This document shows positions 1 through 12,100 of a stretch of DNA of 64,000 bases, in pieces. The position numbers and the translations under genes are program-made. The DNA is from Balanoglossus misakiensis. Taxonomy: Eukaryota > Hemichordata. The stretch lies in contig CM082581.2 in the NCBI GenBank assembly GCA_040954595.2, positions 10,974,001-11,038,000 of the forward strand. The letters run 5' to 3'. Below the pieces are notes generated by a model, which saw only the letters and a list, made by a program, of their open reading frames with translations, did not search any database and had not been told where the DNA came from. Numbering within the stretch: position 1 is the stretch's first letter; every line of letters starts with the position of its first letter.

Positions 1-1523
1 TTGCGGGAGTCTACCACTGACTCGTCCTCCTTGAAAATACGTATTGCATCATCCCCTGATGATGTTGCTATGCAACCAGTTAAATGGCACCTGGACAAAA
101 GGAAGAAAAGGAAAGGCTGGGTTATTTTTCTTCAGAAAGCAATGTCAACTTCTGATCAAATGTAGACAATCAATTTACATGTCCATATATGGTAAAAAGG
201 ACACATATTGAACACAACCTATTTCAAGTTTCATCTTTGATGGGACACACTGGTAAAAAGATGATGAGAGAGGAGATGCAGACGGCCAATTTGGACAGAA
301 ATACCCACCACGCAATGTCATATACAGTCCTGCTGTGGTACCCTTGGATTGTACACACACACTTCCAGGTCGAGGTGTTTCCTGTGGTTGGTATGCCTGA
401 AATAGACACACACAACAGTATCAGTTAATCCCTCCATATAGCATTGTAACTAATGGTAAGTTAGCCAGTGAGCTGACCTCCCATGACCTCTGTATGTATG
501 TACATATAAAAACATTCCAACCCTCTTTTCAAGTGAATGTACAAGTACATACCCTCTGGATTGCCCGGTGTATACTCCTGCCAAATTTTCACAGTTCTGT
601 CATCGCTGCACGATGCGAGCCTGTCCCCCGTTTTGTTAAAACTGATGCTCCAGACCGTTGACTGGTGACTGTCCAGTGTGGCAAAACAACTCCAGTCATC
701 GTCTTCTTCATAGAACAGTTTCACTGTGTTGTCATAACTTGCTGATGCCAAAATCTGAAGGTATGCAAAGATATCGATATTCAAAAGGCCGGTTGTTATT
801 ATTCATCATTTACTTTTCTAAAAGAATGGTTGGAGAACGCAGTATATGCGTTTTTATGGAAACATGCAGTCCCATATGTATTTATACATGTATTTCTTAT
901 CTTTCATAGTTACACCTCTACATACCTCTTTTGATGGATGCCATAGAACCTTTTTAACGTCTTGTGTGTGGCTGCATTGCACGCTTGCACATTCATAATC
1001 CTCATCTTCATGTTTCACTTCCCATATCCACACACTCTTGTCCCGACTGCAGGTAGCCAACAGTGACCCTGACACTGACCAACTCGCCGACTTGACCTCG
1101 TTTTCATGCCCTTCCAACGTAGCACTGCATTCGAATTCCCCGGTGTTTTTGTCCCAGATGCACGTTGTTGCGTCAAAACTTGTTGACGCCAGGTAGTTGC
1201 CGCACGGGGACCAAGCCACCGATCGTATCGTTCGTTGGTGGCCGTCCGCCAATATCGTCTTACAAACCCATTTCGCTCCTGTGGGAATGGATATGGATTA
1301 AGACATGAAATATTTCTCTCGTCTCTGTCGTCCATCAAAGCACAGTTCTCCACCATCACGATCTAACGCGAATCCAAGCAAACTCACCTTCTTTCCCCCA
1401 AATCCGTATCGCTTTATCGCCTCCGCACGATGCCAACAGGGTACCCGTCGGATTCCAAGCGACGTGCCAAGCGCGATCTTGATGACCGACCAATGTATCG
1501 ACGTGCTTCAACTTACACTCCAT
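1..1523 (-). CDS. CIAO1: CIAO1, WD40 protein of cytosolic Fe-S assembly (3' end off the window)
   Basis: CIAO1 is the beta-propeller subunit of the CIA targeting complex (with MMS19 and CIAO2B), which hands Fe-S clusters to cytosolic and nuclear apoproteins. Five exons read on the minus strand: 1388-1523, 926-1278, 553-754, 309-396 and 1-90 (still open at the edge). The phases agree and give 289 codons; the human protein is about 339 aa, so the last blade is missing. Visible WD40 marks are '[15 protein letters not shown]', 'SPCGNYLAS', 'SFDATTCIW', 'EGHENEVKS', '[14 protein letters not shown]', '[13 protein letters not shown]' and 'SGDDAIRIF', which match the animal CIAO1 family closely and in order. 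I start at the ATG at 1523 because the longer open frame begins with a GTG. The exon 4 donor must be gtgggt (exon end 309), not the gtat 4 bases further on, because only this restores 'DIAWCHLTG'. No frameshift or missing repeat is seen in the part present. Confidence 0.95.
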
Positions 1524-2304
1524 CGAATTTAGATCTGAAAGCCGATTCGACACCTACTTGCTGTACATGCGTCAACTATCAAGCTATCCGAACTGAGTAA
1601 CGCACAACGCCGCTTTCCATCACAACACGGGCGCAGCCATTTTGAATATTTACGCCTTAATTTGTAGTGACCGTAATCGTCGTGTAGTGTTTATTCATAT
1701 TAATAAAATTCTGTCGTCAACCGAACATTTTGATATAGGGAGAAAAGGTCAAAAGTAATTTTGTAATTGGACGTTATGATAAAACTTATATTTTGCTTAC
1801 TCAGTGAAAACTTTTTAGCATTCGAACCCAGATTCGAACCTATGACCTAGAAATAATTTTGCTTAGTGCAGTGTGAGGGCGCCGATAACCAGCTGCATGC
1901 AGTGCCCAGTCGCCAGTACTTGTAGTGCATGCTTGAAGAACTGATAGCGTAGCATAAGCTTTACACAGCAATATTCTGACAATGTTAGGAAGTTTCTTCA
2001 TCAACATGGCGTCATTTAATGACAATTATGAGGCCCTTGTGTCGTTCAATACCGGAACGATTGCACTCCACTCGTAGGCGCTAGGCCTACATGACCCGGC
2101 CTACAACACGTAGCATTAAGACAACACCTGTGACTTTGATATGCTAAACAACTTCTCAATCAAGTCACCCAATCACAAGCTTCACAAAATACACCTGGTG
2201 AATGACAGATTTCGATTGGATAGTTGTCAGCCAGTTCATTTGTCACATGGTCAGTGAGGTACCACTTCCGTCATTCGAAACTCAATCTTTGAAGTACAAA
2301 CATC
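1524..2304. promoter_or_regulatory. Spacer between divergent genes, probable bidirectional promoter
   Basis: About 780 bp separate the CIAO1 start (minus strand) from the ATG of the next gene (plus strand). The two genes are head to head and no other coding frame fits between them, so the spacer should hold both promoters. No clear TATA box was seen. It also contains a decayed tRNA-like stretch. The promoter role is inferred from gene order only. Confidence 0.4.
1830..1905 (-). repeat. Possible decayed tRNA-like / SINE fragment
   Basis: On the minus strand, a perfect pol III B-box-like word GGTTCGAATCT (1830-1840) lies about 45 bases downstream of 'cactgcactaagc', which resembles a degenerate A box. 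A near repeat of the B-box core (gggttcgaatg) follows at once. No cloverleaf can be folded by eye, so this is not called a tRNA gene. A tRNA-derived SINE remnant is the likeliest reading, and chance is possible. Confidence 0.22.
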
Positions 2305-3147
2305 ATGGCTGAAAGTAGTGACGACAACGACCTATCCATTACCCAGAGCAGTTTCCGACAACCAAGTGAAAGTGAAGGTCATGACTGTGACGACATGGAC
2401 TGGATTTTTCCAAGATTTAGGTAGCCCCATTTACGATAACGTACATAAACCATCGGTCATGGAAAGAGACTTGACGAAAATCGAGGGTGCCTTTTCTCCT
2501 GGCTTGCAGACACCATTGCACACATCCTCTACGGTAAGTAACAGTTTCTGTCATTTTCCTCGAAAAATGTAAACTTAAAGTCATTCTATTGATTATGAAG
2601 TTTCGATAGTACGTCAGCAAAGTACTTCAGTAGTTAGTTCGTCAAAAATGAAACTTTGCGAGGTAGAAATGAAACCCCAACCAAAGGTTGAGCCCAGCGA
2701 AGAGATAACAGACAAAGATGGCCGACCCAAGTACAGTATGTGCACCTGGAAGCAGATTAGCAGACAAAATGCAGTAGCATAGATAATGTCCCATGAGCAC
2801 AAAGAGTCTTGGGCAATAACCGTTGAACCAACCAAAATATCACATTTTCTTACAGAAGATTTCAGAGTGAGATAAGCTCTTTCACGTCAGTTTTTTGACG
2901 GCTTGCACCAATATATCTGCACATTTTGTGTGTGCCATCTGCACTGTCACAATAACGACTTGACTAAATTTGATTTCAACAGCATGACCTTTATCCCGAC
3001 GAATCTATCTGGCGGCTGGCAAGTAATTATATGGCGACGAATGGATACATCGCCGGACATGACGGGAATACCTATTGCTTCGGAGGTTGTTTAACGGAAT
3101 GGGCTCGAGAATCGACGAGGCTCCTTTTCATACCAAAGACTGATTGA
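2305..3147 (+). CDS. Small three-exon gene of unknown function, with an apparent frameshift in exon 1
   Basis: I do not recognise this protein. Exon 1 starts at the ATG at 2305 with an acidic, serine-rich N-terminus (MAESSDDNDLSITQSS). It reaches an in-frame stop at 2422, but the +1 frame continues cleanly (SPIYDNVHKP...DLTKIEGAFSPG) to a strong gtaagt donor after 2533. The frame change coincides with a T5 run at 2405-2409. Exon 2 is probably 2618-2773 (52 codons, including CEVEMKPQPKVEPSEE and DKDGRPKYSMCTWKQI), leaving through a gtagca donor. Exon 3 is 2983-3147 (54 codons and TGA) after a good ttgatttcaacag acceptor; it carries 'HDLYPDESIWRLASNYMA', 'YCFGGCLTEW' and ends 'FIPKTD'. All three joins are phase 0. 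The protein would be about 180 aa, with no signal peptide or membrane segment. The exon 2 ends are the weakest part; a gtatgt donor at 2739 would break the phase. Confidence 0.5.
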
Positions 3148-6100
3148 GATAAGATGGGTGAGTGTTGCTTCGACTTTTCTTTTTAATGTAGTAGGCCAAC
3201 GCGAAGTAAAAGGAACGGAAGGTGGGATGGTGCCCTTTGTATGAGAATTGGAAAATAACACCTGACGTCCCGTTTCGGGGAGGGCTAGAAGGCCCGTCGG
3301 GCAAGTACTCTGTAAAACCGCACTGCAAATCTAATGTACACGCTTAGTGTGGCCGTCTGGGCGCCGAATTTCTCTTTATCTCGCACAAATATCGATACTT
3401 GGGGTTTGCTTGGGGACACAAACGGTCGACTCGTCGGCCCATCAAATCTCAACGACTCCTACTCGGGCCATCAAATGCTCGAAAGAGCTCTTTGGGTCGA
3501 CAAATACACTCATTGCTGTCTCGATTGCCGCGGCGCCGATAGTGATTCTTGGCGGAGATCCCGCGAATTACGCAATGACACATTTTTCCCAGATTGGCTT
3601 TAATTTCAAGGATCTTAAAAAATAATACTATCACATTACAAGTAGTATAGATTCTGCGAAACCTAAGTAACCACTACGACCCTTTTGTAAAGCGCCCTCT
3701 GTGTACAAAAACGGATATGAATACAGCACATCTGTTGTACCATTTACACTCACTGGCAGATACGCCCATATTGTCTGTTGACTAAAGCGTTTCCCTAAAG
3801 TTCATTTATGTCAGGTAAATATTGAACCTGGTCTTTAAGATTGCCGTTTTGGAGAAAAAGCGAGTACACAAACATAAAACCGCGCTGCTGTATGAAAAAA
3901 GCATACACAGTTCTACAAAACTCGCATTTCAGAATTGTATTTATTTCGTCGTCTTGGCACCCAGACAACAGAAAGCTGATTAAATTCTAACGATGGGGAA
4001 TACTGTGTCGTCCAAACTAATGGCGCGCAATATCTAACTGCCGCATTAATATCCCGAAGCTATGGGTTTCTATTGTCTGCAGGGAGGATACGATGAACAT
4101 GAAAATATAAAAGAGGATTAGGACTAGCGGCATCTACAGAAGTGACGCTGAACCATTTGGGCGGGGAAAGCGGGGAAAATATGACAATTATTTTACGACC
4201 GTAAATCACATTTCCGCGAAAATGAAGGCACAAATCAAGGTTACGATTCAGTACGATGGACCCATAAATTGCAATCACATGGTAGTAACTGTGCCATGCT
4301 AAAAGACATAGACGCTGCATGATGCAACGCCGCGAAATCGATCAGAAATAAATCAAACGATGTATGTGGGGCAAAAGCTCGTTGAGAAAACTGAAGTCAG
4401 CCCTTCCTTTGATTGCAATAACAAAAGTTGGACAACTAATGCAATTTTGCGCAGTATTAGATAATTTGCCCGCCGCTTGTGTCAATAAAATGGCTAGGCC
4501 AGCGTGAGAAGTGTGTGAAAGGACGATACGTCACCGCATAGTGTTATAATTAAATTGTCGGTGTGAATTTTACAACCGTCAAATCATTTGGCGCGGTTTA
4601 TAAATATTTAGGGTCAGCATTTTTATCACCCTTGCAGATAACACTTCCCAAAGGAATTGGGCGAGTTACATTTTCAGAAAATACAATTAATATGACCGCG
4701 AGGTATGTACGCCGTATCCACATCAGACTAAGCGCCTACATGTAGTACCTTTGTAGTAGAGATTGTTTGTCTGTTTGATGGCGATGATATATTATGAAGT
4801 ATCTTTCAATAGACTGCTCGAAGTAGTATCCACATGTATTATTCGGATATATTTGTATTTATGAGGTAGTTGGGGCTTTATTACTCAACGGTAAATTTGA
4901 GGCTGGCGGGAAACGACTCTGATGATGTGGTGCACGGCTGGGGCGGGAGTCATCAAATCGGGGATCATGGATAAGTTTCTAAAGCCAACGAAGGATTATC
5001 CTCGTTGCGCGCACAGTACATGAAAGCATTGGATTATCGGATTATATTTTATGCTTTCAAGTTCGATGGGCTGCGGGATGTGCCGAAAGGAATTACAAAT
5101 TCAGTGTAGCTTACTAAATTACTGTTGAACATAATTCTTGACTATTGGTCACTTATTTCCATACGACTATAACGGAATACATTGGAAATTGCGAGTATAA
5201 GAATCTTAATCGGTCATCGATATTTGATTTCATTTAATATTTAGATTTGAAACATGATATTTGGAATATTGTAGTCTACAGTTTATATAATTTAAATATT
5301 GAACTGCGGTTTGCATCGTCAGGTTTCCCTTTACGCATGCGCTGCTTACACACTTAGACATCACAGTCACATCTCCCCGTCGTGACGTCATTTCCGCAAC
5401 CCCTCTGGCACTTCTCAGCGACTTGTGCATGCGTCATTCTCCATCGCACTGCCAGCGAACGATTCGCGTTCCTCTGTAAATACAAATGGAGGTAGACAAA
5501 TTCCAATCCCCCCCGTGTCAAGTTGAGTGTGTTCACTCGCGACAGAATTCATGCCACCATGATGACACCATTCGCGCCACGTCGAAGAAAATAAGAGTCT
5601 AACGCAAAATCATCCTTTTCCCGTCGCGTTGTCGTGATTTGCCCGATCCCCCTCTAGTCAATTTAATCTGAGGAAAACCCGGAAGCTAAACGCATAAAAT
5701 GACTTTACATTACTCGACAAAGGTTAGGCATCACATACCACGAACCGTGTTTTATAATATGTTGTCAAATTCAATCGACACATCCTGTTTTCGCAGTCAA
5801 GAACATTAGCCGGTACGCAGGACAGGAAATAAATTAAAAACCGACATTTTTGTGCATTGGAATTCTCCTGAGAGGCGTCTCTTAACATTTGGTCAAGAGA
5901 AAGTTCTCAATAGTTTGTGTGAGTTATTGGAAATTTTGTTAATTGTGACTAAGTCAGCCAGCAAACAGATGATAAACACTCGTCATTTTTAGCACTATAG
6001 AATGGCAATATACACGTTTGTTATTTGGCTTGGCCTCGTATGAACTGCGATGTCGAAGACTGGAAGTCGTGAGCAAGCAGTAATTACTTGTCGCTGGAGG

Positions 6101-9100
6101 CGTTGTTTGGCAATTCAACAGGGGGCTTTCCTTCTTCATGATCTTGGTCGTTGGTATTCCAATTTCTCGTTATTGTGTTATGAGGTCACTGAGAGGCATA
6201 CACGCAGAGAAACAGAGATGTTGTGGATAATAGGAAACAGTCGCGCGAAATGATGACATATTTGTTCAACCGTTAACGTCAAGTGCATACATATATCACT
6301 GTTTCGCAGAGCCAAATCTAACAAGCGTTGACACATTTTCACTATGGTTGTGAATAAGATAGCAGTACAGATTAAACATTCCAACAATTGATGGTATCGA
6401 TGTTAATCAGGAAGTGCGCAACGATGAACCTGACGTTTTTACTCAAGCAATTATACATTTTTAGATACTAGTGATATATATATTCGCCCAGTCCATTAAC
6501 AAAGCAAACACTGAAAGCCGAGATGAGATCTGGGTCACACTTCCGCACGCGGCGGATGGATCCAGGCGTCAGCTGAGACTGTGATATCGAAACAATGGCG
6601 CGTAGCATTGAATGGGTGGGGGCGGATCACCGCCAGGTAAAGAGAAAGAAGGACCGGGCTTGCACGGCTCGGATATTCTTCGTCGGAAGGCAGCGAACCG
6701 TTTGCTCATGGTCTGAGGATGTGATTTCAGTGTACGAGAGCATGTGACTGCCTCCCGGCGACTGGGATGTGCTCGTGCCCAAACGTGATTTGCCCAGTCA
6801 TCGCATGTCAAACCAAATTGTCGGGCTGGCCGGAAAATGTGTGGAAATAACGTTAACATTCAATCGGTGCAAACGATCATGTCAGGTGTAAGGTTGCCCG
6901 GTTCGTGAGATTTTGAACGCCTACGCCATTTAACCCCAAATTAGCTTGCATCAGTTCTCCACTTTCCTATCGTTAAACACCCACTCCTTAATGCCCAGAA
7001 GTGTCAGTAAACACTATTTTGACATACTGATGATAGTATATAGATACATTAGATATAAAATAAATTAGAAATATCAACATCTCAAATGGCGAATCATGAA
7101 AAAAAAAACTGTCACTGCTTCCAATTATACGGGTGAGGAATTTTCATGGTCGAAATAGCCATTTCGTTCAAAGGGAAACGCTTTATAAGTTGCTCCCCTC
7201 TCCAAATTCAGGTCACATGGTCAGATAAAAACATTTTATTGCCTAGCATGATTCAAGCACACGCCGCGGCAGGATTCCACGGGTCAAAGACTGCTCCCAT
7301 ACACCCACACCAGGTGGCAGTGATGTTCAACGCAGTGAAAACGATGTTTCCGTTGGCACCCTGCGTCATTTTGACTCGTCGGGCGAAACGACGCGCCGTA
7401 AAACGATACCTGCATTTATGCAGAGATTTGAATTTCAAATCCTGGCGAAAAGACGTCACGACCCAAATCGACCGTGAGTGATACCTCGCGTCCGGTGTTT
7501 GGCAAACATTCCCCGTTCACTTTTAATTTCTCTTCCGCTGACCTGATCGGTTTAATATTCTCCGCCTGTTGTTTTTTCTCCCGTCAAATTGTATCTGACA
7601 GTGACGAACGCCGCTCATTGCCGGAGCCGAGGCGGGTTTCCTTATCTGAGCGTAAATAACTTCTCACTCAATCGCCATCAAGGGAAACCAGGTTTTCGCA
7701 ATTCAAGCGTTCGGAGAACAATAAAAGCACAAATTATTTCCTTCAGGGCGCCGTGAAACGCTCATCAGTTGGTACAATGTACTAGTATTCCAATCACGCT
7801 TTTCAAGCTCACGCGTGTGATCAAATGAGATCTCCCAAGTGCCAGGTTGAACGGCCAGTTCCGCGACAATTGAATATAATAGTTTATATGTTGGAAAAGC
7901 GTGTTGGGTGAGAATGGATCTCGCATTAACGAGCAATTTGCATGCAAATAAAGGCAATACATCACGACTTGAAATTAGCAATTCATCAAGACTATCTGCA
8001 CTAAACTCGATCTCACTTCAAAGGCATATCAGTGATACAGGTAATGAACACGTGATGAAGTTTGAAAGTGTTGATAAAATTCCCTTGTTATTTAATGAAG
8101 AATGGTTTTGTTGGCAAGGGTGGCGATGGTTACTGTGAGAAAACGCGGCGCCGAATTTGTAAACAGTGTAAACCGAGACAGCTCACACCGTCAAAAAACA
8201 TCGCCGTATTACCCAAGCAGGCAAACAAACGAGAACTCGATCCGCGCTGCCGTGACATCAGGTACAAGTACGTCAAGACACGTGTTGAATGTCAAGCCGT
8301 CGCTGAATAACACCCGCGCATGCAGGAAGCCTCCCCTCGGGAACGGTGATCAATAATAACATGTGTTTGACTGATGATTGTGGCAAACACAACCCGTGCA
8401 CTCAATTTAATTAACCAACTCACAAGGGGTATGCGGTTGTTCCCCCATCCACAAGGCGAAGAAATTTAATTTCCATTTGTTAATGTTTATATTGTACGCC
8501 TTTCCCTCGGGGTGGCCTGTCGTAAATGTGTGCATATATGCGTACATACCTTTCGAAGGCGGCGTCGACATTGCGACTGAATACTAGTAGTCAAATTTTA
8601 TTCTTGGCTTTCGCCATATTTCTTTGGACTCGGCGTTTGGCTCGGACACTTGTTGCTTGTATTCGCGTCATTTAATTTGACAATTTTATTGCAAGCATTC
8701 TTATATTGAAGCTGACAATATCACAAGACGACAGCAATGACGTCGGTTCCCGTATTCTTGTGCTTGTCGGTGAAATCAGCGACAGCCGTCAGCAAAGCTG
8801 TCAGGCGAAACCAGTAGCTGTACTTTAGGAATTAAACGAAATATTTCCCATCGCAAAATAAGCCCTAGCAGAAGAATGGAACGGCAAAGATGGATTATGT
8901 TCCCGCGATAGTTTTCACAATGGCATGGCTTACAAGTTCGATACAATGCCACGATCGTAAAAGTGAGGCTTTCTCCAAATATCTTTGTCACGTTTTTCAG
9001 ACAGAATACGGAAATGAAATTAATCCGGACACAAAGGGATCTTCGTTGGGATTTTTGTGCTCGTGACGAACACATTTTACGACATTTTTTTTAAACAAAG

Positions 9101-12100
9101 GCTGCTACCCTTGTACGAAAATACGAAAGACACCCCCAGCGCATAGATTTTACTGATTTCATTATGTTGTGAAGCACCTTTAAGGTGGTGTATAAAATTT
9201 GGACAACCACTGAATACGTCCCCGTGTATTGAATGTTGTGTTATTGCAATTGTAGATATTCACCAATATAGTTCTGCCAGGCATGTTCTACGAGCAGTTA
9301 TTTTGGACATATTTCCCCGATTTCTTTTTATTTAATGAGAAAAACCTAGAGACAAGTGACATGACTGCAAAATACCTCTCAATTCAGTCAGATCTATTTT
9401 AGACCACTTCGAAATACTTAGGTCTGTTCAAATAGGCAATTTATTTAAAGTACAAGGAACTGTGGTGCCTGGTGCTCTAGTACTATAGGCATCTGGAGAA
9501 CTTGTAGTGTCAATAATGTGAATACCCCCCCCCCCCGTCTACAAGTGCCAGAACTAGTGCGCAAATTAGTGGGTCCACCTAAGTTGTTTGATGGATGAGT
9601 TAATGGGCAGCTGAAATGTTTTTAACTAAACGCTTTGAATTCTAATCTTGAAGTGTGCGATATGATAGCGAATGGTTTTAAAGCAATGGTGACGTCACGT
9701 TTTACCGCTGAATGTCAGGCAGGGCAGAAGGTCATCTTGATGTCATCAGCAGAGTCATTTTTCATTCAACTTTGCAGCCGCATCCGTATGCAAGCACGGG
9801 TTCTCTAACTTCATATCATGATAATCGAGCCTATTAGTTGGATAGGTCTAACTTGTGACTGCAAACAGTATCTTGTGATTTGTGTACACAACCACTTGCT
9901 TCCTCGTGCAGGCGCCATCGTCATTTAAAATCCTATAGCAAAAGTGGGAGATGAGTTCAGAGAGGTAAAACAAAAATACCTGGTCATTATGATTACTCAA
10001 AGTGTGCAAAGTCTCCTCCCCGTGGCTTCTTTTACAATCGAAGTTTTCATCAGAGAATAGGAAAGGTCAATAAAATAGACCCCACTCATGTTTTATGCAT
10101 AGGATATTATTTTCAAAAATAACCCAGATAAATTGGAAACGATACCCATGATACAAGTACATGGTACAAGATTTGTCACAGACAACGCTTAATTTCTCTT
10201 ATTCGTTGTACCATCTGAAAATCTTTTTTTGTTTGCAAGAATCAGTCACAGGTAAATTTCAGGTCAAACTCCTCGCTATTCACCGTTGACCGATTTACGC
10301 AAGAATCGCGACGATTGCTGTACGATTGTGAACGAGACTACGGGCACCGAAAGAGCCTTCCCCGGACTCTAGGTGTGCGCGAAGCCGAGCAGTAGAATCA
10401 CCGGGACCCGTGGAGGTGATCGTGGCACCCACAGACGGGGCAGATCTGTTGATGGTGCGCGCGCGCCCGAGGCCACGCAGACTAATTATCCGACTCAGGG
10501 TCCCAACACAATCTGATCCGAGCCGTAAAACACCCTTCGAGGAAAACTCATCATTTGGAGTTTGTGCTTTGAAAAGCACCGCGTCACCGGGCTACTGATG
10601 GATATCTGGGCAGCGGAGGTCGTTTTGTAATATTGTGCTCCGGGGTGCTTTGAAAATGAACGAGTCGGAACCGCGGTGGGACAAGTCTAGAAGAGTTCAG
10701 TCACGGTTTCAACATTCATCACTTCGAGATCGTGTTGAAAACGGCGAAGTGCGTGTGAGGATCGTAAATCTGACCATGCATAGTCGGAAGTCTCGCCGAA
10801 GAAATCACGCGGGCCGCACCCTAGTTGCTATTAAATGCGAGGAACGGCTACAGATAGTTACAGAGGGGCATATAGCCTAAGTATCTTATTCTCCTGAAAC
10901 TCTACCATTTAGACCTAATTTTAAGACGCCTTGTTACGTGTGATATGTCGGTAGAAGACTGACCCCTATAACTTCTCTAGCTCCTGTTTCCCAGGTGTCC
11001 CTTACATTATGTAAATATGTATCGATTAGCGAATCCACGCTCTCTGATGAGTCTTGCTGGAAAGTGTTACATGGCTACCGCTGCCTTGAGATATAGTGCG
11101 CCCTCTGGCCTAAGTGGTTGCTCATGAAAAACGGTGTGGTCGCCCACCGTTTGAGCGATTTACACGATTTTCCAGGATTTTAGTCAATTATTAAATAATG
11201 CGCTTCCATTAACCAAGTTTCGATTGTCTGGAGCACACCACGCAATAATTTAGAGTGGGTTAATGAAATATTGCATGCTGAGCACACCGCGATATTTTCG
11301 GCCTTTTCTTCAGGAACGGAATCCGCGGGAAGCCCGTCGATTCACTTGGACGTATATATCTGGTGAATACACACGTCTTAGAGGTGATGGATAGCGTGAT
11401 TTGTAGTAGTTTAGCAGCACGTGCCTGTCGCAGTCAAGAACCCGTATCAGATTAGAGGCTCTTAATGACAGGGTTTTAGAAGCGGTTGCTTAATGGCTTC
11501 TAAGTACCTTCAGGATAAAGCCATTCAAAGATGAGAAGACGCGATAAGACTTTCCCAGGCAAAAATCTACTAACCGAGAGAATCTGCAGAACATGTAGGC
11601 ACGGTAGATTTGCTTTTCTAAGGAGTCGAATAATATCATATTAAGGGAACTACGCAATACTGTCGCTGCATCGGCAATACTGCCAGCGTCGAATAAAAGG
11701 CCTCCGTGCAAGAAAATCTACTTGGGGGATTTTCTTTCTTTTCAACTTCACTTCAGCAGTTAATCTCGCCAAGAGAAGCGAGCTTATACGTTTGACTGTT
11801 CAGCGCGAAGTAATTTCCTATGTAGATGTACATATCTCGTGTAGCAAGGACGCTATAATGTTAGCCTCGGGGCAGTAAACGTGGAATGATATAGTCAATG
11901 AATTCCCTGACCCGAGGACAGAAATACAGAGGGGGATAGACGTGGGCGCGGTTATTCGCTACTTTGCGTGCATGTAAACGCGGGGCTACCTTCCGGGCTT
12001 TGATATCGCAGTAATCTCCGCCAAAATTTCGCCGATTGACGTAATCACTTTGTGTCGGATCGGGATTAGTCCGCGGACGTAATTCGTTTAATTTCATCAT

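Noticed and set aside
301-304. gtat donor for CIAO1 exon 4
   Set aside because: It puts exon 5 out of frame; the gtgggt donor four bases upstream restores the conserved 'AWCHLTG'.
2739-2860. Alternative splice in the unknown gene using gtatgt at 2739 and ttttcttacag at 2855
   Set aside because: Signals are good, but the joined frame stops after six codons, so the 2773/2983 join is preferred.
7146-7481. 111-codon plus-strand frame followed by a gtgagt donor-like site
   Set aside because: ATG and donor present, but no matching acceptor exon and no family resemblance.
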